This document shows, piece by piece, positions 58,113 to 64,000 of a stretch of DNA of 64,000 nucleotides. The stretch's first letter is position 1, and the number at the start of each line of letters is the position of its first letter. The notes beneath the pieces are model-generated. The model searched no databases and was not told where the DNA came from. It was given only the letters and a program-made list of their open reading frames with translations. The stretch covers positions 59,062,351 to 59,126,350 of the forward strand of contig NC_065533.1 of the NCBI RefSeq assembly GCF_020184175.1, in the 5' to 3' direction. This stretch comes from Aphis gossypii. Its lineage: Eukaryota > Arthropoda > Insecta > Hemiptera > Aphididae. The translations under genes were made by a program, and so were the position numbers.

Positions 58113-58433
58113 TTAAACAAATTTATTTATTAAATCTTCTAGTTGATTATTCAAAATTGAGGAACGATAACGTATACGTCTATTACATTTTTCACCAATA
58201 TAATATGAAAAATTATAGTCATCTAAAACGTTTCTTTTTTCATTTCTTAACCTATCTATTTCAACTAGATCTATTATTTTTTTTTTATATAAATTATTAA
58301 TTTTTTTATTTAAAGCTCTTATGTCAATTTTTTTTCTTTCTTCATCTTGATCAACACTCTTTTGGTTTTCTAAAACTTTCAAATGTAATTTTTCAATCAA
58401 AGATCGGAGGTATACGATTTGAGGAGATTCCAT
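58113..58433 (-). CDS. Small Polinton-associated coiled-coil ORF, 106 aa
   Basis: ATG at 58433, uninterrupted. MESPQIVYLRSLIEKLHLKV, KKINNLYKKKIIDLVEIDRL (heptad-like) and NRRIRYRSSILNNQLEDLI. The broken relative is at 26510-26831 (+). Both copies share about 1.1 kb of flanking sequence in opposite orientation, so this is one Polinton segment present twice. Function unknown. Confidence 0.55.
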   Translation of the reverse strand: MESPQIVYLRSLIEKLHLKVLENQKSVDQDEERKKIDIRALNKKINNLYKKKIIDLVEIDRLRNEKRNVLDDYNFSYYIGEKCNRRIRYRSSILNNQLEDLINKFV

Positions 58434-60444
58434 TTTATAATTCTGAAATTATAGGTAAATATTTATTCGTTTATTTTTTATTTTAAGTATAAAAAAGGTA
58501 ATGTAAAAACTATATCTCATTTACACCACATCTAAAAAAAATAATTGTACCAATTTTCAAGTTTATAATTCCCACCAAATAAAATTTAAAAAGGGGCATT
58601 ATCTAATCTGTACTTACCAAAATTATAATTTGTAACATTGTTCACATTATTAAAATTATAATTATAATAAAATGTATATATATAATATATATATAAGTAA
58701 ATTTTGTTTAGCAATAATTCATAAAATAATAAAATCAATCATACTTTAATTATAAATAAGTAAAACAAACTCTCTCTATATATATATATATATATTAAAT
58801 AAGTAAATTCTTGTTAAGTATATTATACTATTTTTTTAAAAAAAATAAAACATAATTTATAACTATTTATATCAACTAAACTCTGTAAGAAAAAGCTATA
58901 ACTATTTTTTGTTTATATATATATATATACCACAGAATATATTCCGTGTATATACCGTACATTTACTATAACTAAGCTGATTATAACAAAAAATAATAAT
59001 AACTATAATTAAGTGTATAAGACGTAACAACACAAAATATTGTTTACGATGTATCTGTGTATATGTGGTTTGGAAAAAAATGTGAAGATATAAAATTATA
59101 CATATTATTATTATAATAAATGACATACTTTTAAATGTTGTACTACACACTAATCTTTTTGAACTATTCAAAATGTTTCGTACTATACTCAATTTTAGGG
59201 CTGGTACAAATTACATATTTCATTTCGTTTTTTAACGTGGTGTAAAAAAAAAAAAAAACTAAAATTAATTTATTTATGTAACGCAAATACATGTTATATT
59301 TTTGATACAAATTACATATGTATTTAAATGAACCTATTTGTGGTGCAAATTATGTAAAATACCATTATTAAATGGAATCATTTTTTATAGTGGAAAATTA
59401 TAATAGTAAATATTTAATTTAAAGCTAGTTAATAGTAGTAAAGTAATAGTACTTACATTTCTGTTAGCGTGGAGATGCTTGAAAAAAAATATACTGGCTT
59501 CTAGTTGTACTAGTTGTAGTGAACCGGTCTTGGTGAAGATGGTTCAGCACGATTTAACGACGAAGTCCACTTTGTCGTATGTGTAAGAAGTTTGAATTTA
59601 AAGTTATTTATTCACTGAGTATAATAAAAGCAAGCTCGATGTATTGTTAAGTATAGAACAATGTCATCGGTCTATGCGTGAGTGAGGCTTAACTTTGTCT
59701 AATTCTTAATACTACCACAACCCATTTTATATTAAACTATTTGGGAGTAGTCCCCCAAAAATATACGTACGTGTCATGGTAAACAGGAAATTCGACTATA
59801 CGTTCTATTTCATATTTTACTATAACCAATTATTTAAATACATATTTTTTTAATCTTTAAAATATATATATATATATATAAACGATTATTAAAACTATGT
59901 TCGTAATCCAATTATTTAATACCTATATTAATATCATTATTCTAAATCTAACCAACTAATAATATGCCGGATTTCTAGATAGTGTTTCTCTACTGAACTA
60001 GCTGTATGTCTAATTCTTAATACTACCACAACAACGCTTTTATACTAAACTATTTGGGCGGCGTAGTCTCCAAAATATACGTACGTTTCTATTTCATGTT
60101 TACTATAACCAATTATTTAATTTTAATCTTACCTTGCTAAATTTACGTACCTTGCTAAATTGTATATAACCTTTCAAATCTGACATTGAAATGTAGAAGT
60201 CAATTACATACTTTTAGATACAAATCGCACTTGTTATTACATTCTATTTTTTCGAATTGAAAAGACGTACCTTTCAAATTTTATTCTAGTTAGTGTTTTA
60301 GCTGAACTGATTATTTTAGACTTAAGAAGAGGAGTAGAAGTGGTTACATATATAAGAGACTCATCGATACAGTATATTCAGAATACTTCAACAGATTTTA
60401 CAATCTAGACTTTTTTTTAATAAAATTAATTTAATTTTGAAAAA
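58434..60444. other. Upstream DNA of the small ORFs, with a direct repeat
   Basis: 58434-58960 is shared in reverse with 25992-26509. The 96-codon frame at 58902-59192 (minus) is low-complexity hydrophobic sequence without a domain. A direct repeat follows at 59697-59836 and 60009-60121. A TATAAGAG-like word near 60352 may mark the start of the spliced gene at 60445. No other gene seen. Confidence 0.4.
59697..60121. repeat. Direct repeat, two copies of about 115-140 bp
   Basis: TCTAATTCTTAATACTACCA...CTAAACTATTTGGG and CAAAAATATACGTACG through TACTATAACCAATTATTTAA occur at 59697-59836 and again at 60009-60121, the second with a 25-bp gap. Spacing about 312 bp. Confidence 0.75.
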
Positions 60445-60570
60445 ATGTCCTGCTACTCATTTAAAAGCGATGACGAGGAGTCGGTTGTATTTTCCGAAAT
60501 AAGTAAAAAAAAACATTTTTTTTTTATTTTTTTATCATAATATAATATATAATTATTTTAATTAAAGACA

Positions 60571-60603
<33 letters not shown>

Positions 60604-61286
60604 TTAAATATTTTATGAAAAATTGATTTTGTAAACCGTCATCAGCTTATCGTCTATTTTAATTATAGGATAATATTGCAACAAACTCAAAAAAAAGGTA
60701 CATCGAAAGGTTAGCTGTAAAACCGGAGAAGAAACCGGTATCGAAAAAGACGAAAAAGGTGAGTTATATAAATTTATGACATATTACGAAAAAGTAAAAA
60801 AATATAATTTAATTATTGTTTTATAGAGCACTGCTATTTGTTATACAGACAAAATATAGATTTAATAACAGATCCAACTATACCAATCGATGCAGAGAAC
60901 ACCTTGAATATAAAAAAGGATGATTGTTCATTAACGGTTAAGACACCTGTAGACAATACGGCTGTAGATTACTGACTATAGCACATTATAAATGTGCTAA
61001 AATTGATAAAGTTGCTCTGCAAGATAGGTAATAATAATAATAATTATATATATATATTTAAACTAAAGTGAAATATTTATAATAAAATTTAATTTAACCT
61101 AACCTAACTTTTTTAGATGGAAGCATGCTGAATTCTCACTCAAAATATCTTTAACAGGACAGCATCCGGATGATTTAACTACAGCCAAAGAAATGGTGAC
61201 GCTCATTCAATCTGTTTTCGACAAAATGATGCGACATCCCGCCAAGAAGCTTCTCAGACACAAACCAAAAAAAATAAACTTATAAA
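60445..61286 (+). pseudogene. Spliced gene of unknown function beside the Polinton
   Basis: Exon-like pieces with splice signals: 60445-60502 (MSCYSFKSDDEESVVFSEI, donor GTAAAA), about 60670-60760 (IERLAVKPEKKPVSKKTKK, donor GTGAGT), 60826-61027 (NIDLITDPTIPIDAENTLNI, a frame shift at about 60972, then KCAKIDKVALQD, donor GTAATA) and 61118-61286 (WKHAEFSLKISLTGQHPDDL, TAKEMVTLIQSVFDKMMRHP). The middle is Lys-rich, like a nuclear localisation signal. I recognise no family. It lies in a cluster with a 205-aa unknown ORF and a BIR gene, all at the outer side of the second Polinton. Confidence 0.4.
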
Positions 61287-61488
61287 ATGTATGTAATAGG
61301 ATATGGTGTTGGATTAATTTTATATAATAAAAAAATAATAATAATAATTCATTTATAGGTTAAAATAAAAATAAAAATAAAAATATTGAAAGTTAGTATA
61401 CAAGTGGTATTAATTTCACATTTTTTTTTTTTTTTTTTTTTTTAACAAGAACGATAAATTAAAATAAATTAAGAAACTTTTTTTTATA

Positions 61489-62106
61489 TTACATCACTAA
61501 ATCTTGTAATATCATGTTCGACAATGAATTAAAATGAAATTGTAATAACTCGTACATAAATGAACAATCTTCACTTTGTATATTACTGTAGCTGAAATCA
61601 TAATTTTGAATATATTGATTTGTAAATTCGTTTCGTTGACAAGATGATGGTAACCCATTTACGTCAGACTTAATTAACGTATAAGCTGTATCAAACGTTT
61701 TTTGGTATGATTCCAATTTTTTCTGTTTTTCAACAATATACAAGTCAATACAATGTTGTAATTGTTTCAAACGATGAAGATCAATATGAGATAATGTTAT
61801 ATAATTATCATTAGAATATAAAACTATAGTTGATTGGTTTACATTAACAGAGTAGAAAAAATTATCAGCTATCTTAACACGTTTACAACGAGTATGCAAA
61901 TTTTCGATAATTGTATTAAAATTGTTTTCGCACATTAACTTACACCACTGATCAAGATCTAACGTTACAACTTTTTTAGTTAATTTACATTGTAATAATA
62001 TAATAATTGAAATTTGCTTATTAACTAGAAGTCCAACGGTTACACTTTTCTTACTAGAAGGACGAATATCGAACACAGATTTTGATACAACGATTGATGG
62101 ATTCAT
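61489..62106 (-). CDS. Unknown 205-aa protein, possibly two PC4/whirly-like halves
   Basis: ATG at 62106, an uninterrupted frame to 61489. The N-terminal half runs SVFDIRPSSKKSVTVGLLV, SIIILLQCKLTKKVVTLDLD and QWCKLM: alternating beta-strand-like segments ending in a short helix, reminiscent of PC4/p15-type single-strand DNA-binding domains. A looser repeat may follow (FYSVNVNQSTIVLYSNDN, ITLSHIDLHRLKQL). The C-terminal part is helical. The PC4 idea is weak and from pattern only. As the only intact long frame in this cluster it deserves attention. Neighbours: the spliced gene converges on it, the BIR gene is upstream on the same strand. Confidence 0.45.
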   Translation of the reverse strand: MNPSIVVSKSVFDIRPSSKKSVTVGLLVNKQISIIILLQCKLTKKVVTLDLDQWCKLMCENNFNTIIENLHTRCKRVKIADNFFYSVNVNQSTIVLYSNDNYITLSHIDLHRLKQLQHCIDLYIVEKQKKLESYQKTFDTAYTLIKSDVNGLPSSCQRNEFTNQYIQNYDFSYSNIQSEDCSFMYELLQFHFNSLSNMILQDLVM

Positions 62107-62264
62107 ATTGATAAAATAAAAAAAACAGTAAACAGTATTTTTTTTTCTAGAAATATGAATATGATCACTAGACAGCTTAGCTCAAACTAACAAGTTTTGT
62201 TTATCCATACATGTTATATACTAAACAAATGTAAGGTTAAAAAATAAAAAAAATAAAAAAAAAT

Positions 62265-62383
62265 GTGAACGTATAGTGTCTAGTTGGATAAACAGTAAAG
62301 AGTTATTATACTTACATTTTTTAAAAATCATTAACATATTAAATTTAAATTAGACGCGTTATCCCACTAGGCTATACGTTCAC
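62265..62383. repeat. Inverted repeat with tRNA A-box-like arms
   Basis: Left arm 62265-62291 (GTGAACGTATAG, then TGTCTAGTTGGATAA) and right arm 62359-62383, whose reverse complement is GTGAACGTATAG then CCTAGTGGGATAA. Each arm resembles the 5' part of a tRNA with an A box (TAGCCTAGTGG on the minus strand), but no B box or 3' half is present. It lies between the 205-aa ORF and the BIR gene. Confidence 0.6.
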
Positions 62384-62465
62384 GAGGTATTAAATAAGTT
62401 ATTAACACATTTAAGTTTATTAAATTCAGATTTTTTTTTTATTGAAATATAGAAAGTTAAATGAA

Positions 62466-62872
62466 CTAAACAACAGTATCATATGACCTTGATCCAAAAT
62501 CACAATCACAAATATCGATAATCTTACCATATTTTTTTACTACATTTTCAACAAACTGATTTCCTTTTGATAATAATACAAAAACACATTTCGGATTCCA
62601 TCTTGAATGTTCAATCCATGGATTATCTTCTTTTTCCAACGATGCAATATAATACCGCAGCAAAAACATTCAACAATATCTTTTTTCCCTGAATATATAA
62701 AACCGCTTTCAGCTAATGAGTATTTATCTTGAGATGAAGTCAACGGAAATAAATTGAATGTTTTCAATCTTGATATAAATGTAGTGAATTCTGGATATGT
62801 AGGATATGCATTGTTTCGTACTAACGAAACAAGTGAACAAAACTGTTGTTAATTTGTTGAAAATTCATTTTT
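62466..62872 (-). pseudogene. BIR-domain (IAP-like) gene, two frameshifts
   Basis: On the minus strand an ATG near 62866 (MNFQQINN) is followed by a one-base shift, then YPTYPEFTTFISRLKTFNLF, SLAESGFIYSGKKDIVECFC (split: SLAESGFIYSG, DIVECFCCGIILHRW), a second shift near 62645, then EDNPWIEHSRWNPKCVFVLL and a short tail. The C-x2-C...W-x3-D-x-P-x2-EH-x6-C order is the zinc-binding BIR signature of IAP proteins, which block apoptosis; single-BIR genes are known from insect viruses and virus-like elements. No RING finger follows. The two shifts make this copy non-functional as written. Position next to a Polinton suggests that it was element cargo. Confidence 0.7.
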
Positions 62873-63156
62873 TATAAAAAAAAAATAAAAAAAACTTAAA
62901 TGAATTAAACTTGATTAAAACTAACAGAACCTGATTGAACGATGGTTGAATATTAACTGAACTGTCTGAACTGAAATGAATTCAATAAAACGACTTTTAT
63001 CTATAATTTATTAAAAAAAATGAAATTACAGTGTAACCTGAATGTTTAACTTACAAGGGAAATAAATAGTGTTGAAGTGTGTATACACTGTTTAAACTTT
63101 ATGTGTAACAGGGGAAAAAATAATTGGTTAAAGGCGGAAACTATACCTTAAATTTT

Positions 63157-63309
63157 AAAAATCTCCATAGTCAAAAGTGCGCAGAACATACATTATGGTT
63201 TTTGGGAATCAGTGTTTTTTACTGGTACAGCGGAGAAAAAAAAAGTTTGAGGGGAAAAATCCCCCTTAAAAATTTGCAATCTCCGCAGTCAAAAGTGCGC
63301 AGAACATAC
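63157..63309. repeat. Tandem repeat, two copies at 119-bp spacing
   Basis: AATCTCCATAGTCAAAAGTG with CGCAGAACATAC at 63157-63190 is repeated as AATCTCCGCAGTCAAAAGTG with CGCAGAACATAC at 63276-63309. Between them is AGTTTGAGGGG, which recalls blocks at 37.9-38.1 kb. Probably part of a Polinton end region. Confidence 0.6.
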
Positions 63310-63344
63310 AAATGTATACTACTATCGTTGTCGTCAACATTTAA

Positions 63345-64000
63345 TTATAGTACATTGGAAATACTCTTTATCATATTCAAAGTTTCCTGGCTAAATCTCA
63401 AATTAATACCATTAATCATTTGGTCTAATGTTGCATTATAAACTGTAATCTTCATTTCTTCCTCTTTAGTATCCATGAAATGTTGGGTATTAGAAAAACA
63501 ATCAACTTTACTTGAAACTTTTCTTTTATTAACTGGTGGTATTATAATTTGATTTTCTTCACATAATTTAAATACTTTTTTGTAAATATTATTGAAATTA
63601 GATTCAGTATTTCTCATAGTTTTCAGTGTCTTTTTCAATGATTCAACTAACTGAACTGCTGTTAATAAATTAATATCAGATTTTTGCAAATATGAACTCA
63701 CTTTTAATATTGAACATAATATAGGCTCCAGCATTTCCAACGCAAAAACAAACTCGAAATTTTTCATTTGGTAAATAATCCCCAAACCTTTAGCACGAAT
63801 GCTTGTCTAGTGGATTCTGAAATTTCATTAATGGCAATAAATAGAGCTGAGTAATTTACTTTGACCGCACTAACGGCTTCGTAGTGACAAGCCCATCGTG
63901 TTGTAGAAGCTGACTTCAACGTTTTTAATTTTATGTTAACTGAATTGGCAATTTTCTCCAATACTGCATGTCTAACGCAGCTGCCTTCAATAAAATTATA
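63345..64000 (-). pseudogene. ZMYM1-like/hAT-type transposase fragment, runs off the right edge
   Basis: Reading inward from the edge: IEGSCVRHAVL, LKTLKSASTTRWACHYEAV (the TTRW motif of hAT-derived proteins), VNYSALFIAINEIS, then a one-base shift near 63775 and FEFVFALEMLEPILCSILKV, LTAVQLVESLKKTLKTMRN and a Lys-rich stretch ending near 63345. These blocks match the C-terminal half of ZMYM1-like proteins. The hATC end is not reached before the frame stops. It is a different copy from the fragment at 2.5-3.8 kb. Confidence 0.65.

Noticed and set aside
58902..59192. 96-codon hydrophobic minus-strand frame
   Set aside because: Low-complexity Ile/Tyr-rich sequence in AT-rich DNA, not conserved in the other Polinton copy near 25.9 kb.
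62265..62383. A functional tRNA gene
   Set aside because: A box-like words in both arms but no B box, no T arm and no plausible anticodon arm.

Overview
This window looks like a transposon-packed stretch of an insect nuclear genome. An aphid or other sap-feeding hemipteran is my best guess: the DNA is very AT-rich, genes have short exons with GT..AG introns, and the element mix (ZMYM1-like hAT fragments, Polintons, a P-element relative, a gypsy-type env element) is what I know from aphids. The species assignment is inference. I found no convincing ordinary host housekeeping gene, rRNA gene, intact tRNA gene or CRISPR array. Nearly every coding trace belongs to a mobile element, and most are broken.

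Layout. 0-4.5 kb: a DUF7869-type putative transposase with a motif-rich 3' flank, then a decayed ZMYM1-like hAT fragment. 4.8-8.5 kb: a Harbinger/PIF-like pair, with a companion gene on + facing a five-exon HARBI1-like transposase on -. 8.9-9.6 kb: a MITE. 9.6-21.3 kb: an IS630/Tc1-like element whose transposase gene is cut in two by a young 9.6-kb gypsy/errantivirus-like LTR retroelement (10851-20496). That retroelement has gag-pol in one frame, accessory reading frames, env, near-identical LTRs and a CTTA target duplication. 21.9-24.2 kb: P-element and piggyBac remnants. 24.4-25.3 kb: a GC-rich block, possibly a solo LTR.

25.8-38.1 kb: a wrecked Polinton/Maverick with integrase, DUF8207 protein, packaging ATPase, PLA2-like and pX/pVI-like proteins, protease, penton-like protein and major capsid protein. 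It is cut by a hAT element and two solo LTRs. 38.1-40.4 kb: an inverted LTR copy and a DUF4806-type gene with a triplicated exon. 40.4-44.1 kb: a second DUF7869 element. 44.1-49.8 kb: an element bounded by TTAA and a 9-bp inverted repeat, encoding a Mutator-like transposase followed by a YqaJ-type exonuclease. 49.8-52.3 kb: nearly featureless AT-rich DNA. 52.3-63.3 kb: a second Polinton in the opposite orientation, keeping DUF8207 C-terminus, integrase with chromodomain, protein-primed DNA polymerase B and small ORFs; a spliced unknown gene, a 205-aa unknown ORF and a BIR (IAP-like) gene lie beside it. The right edge cuts into another ZMYM1-like hAT gene.

The window is best read as a nested-insertion record. 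The most notable points are the retroelement's 11-nt leader exon, which is in frame with downstream splice acceptors for three non-gag-pol reading frames; the TTAA-flanked Mutator-like/YqaJ element; two Polintons that keep complementary gene sets; and two DUF7869 elements that each carry their own repeated subterminal motif.
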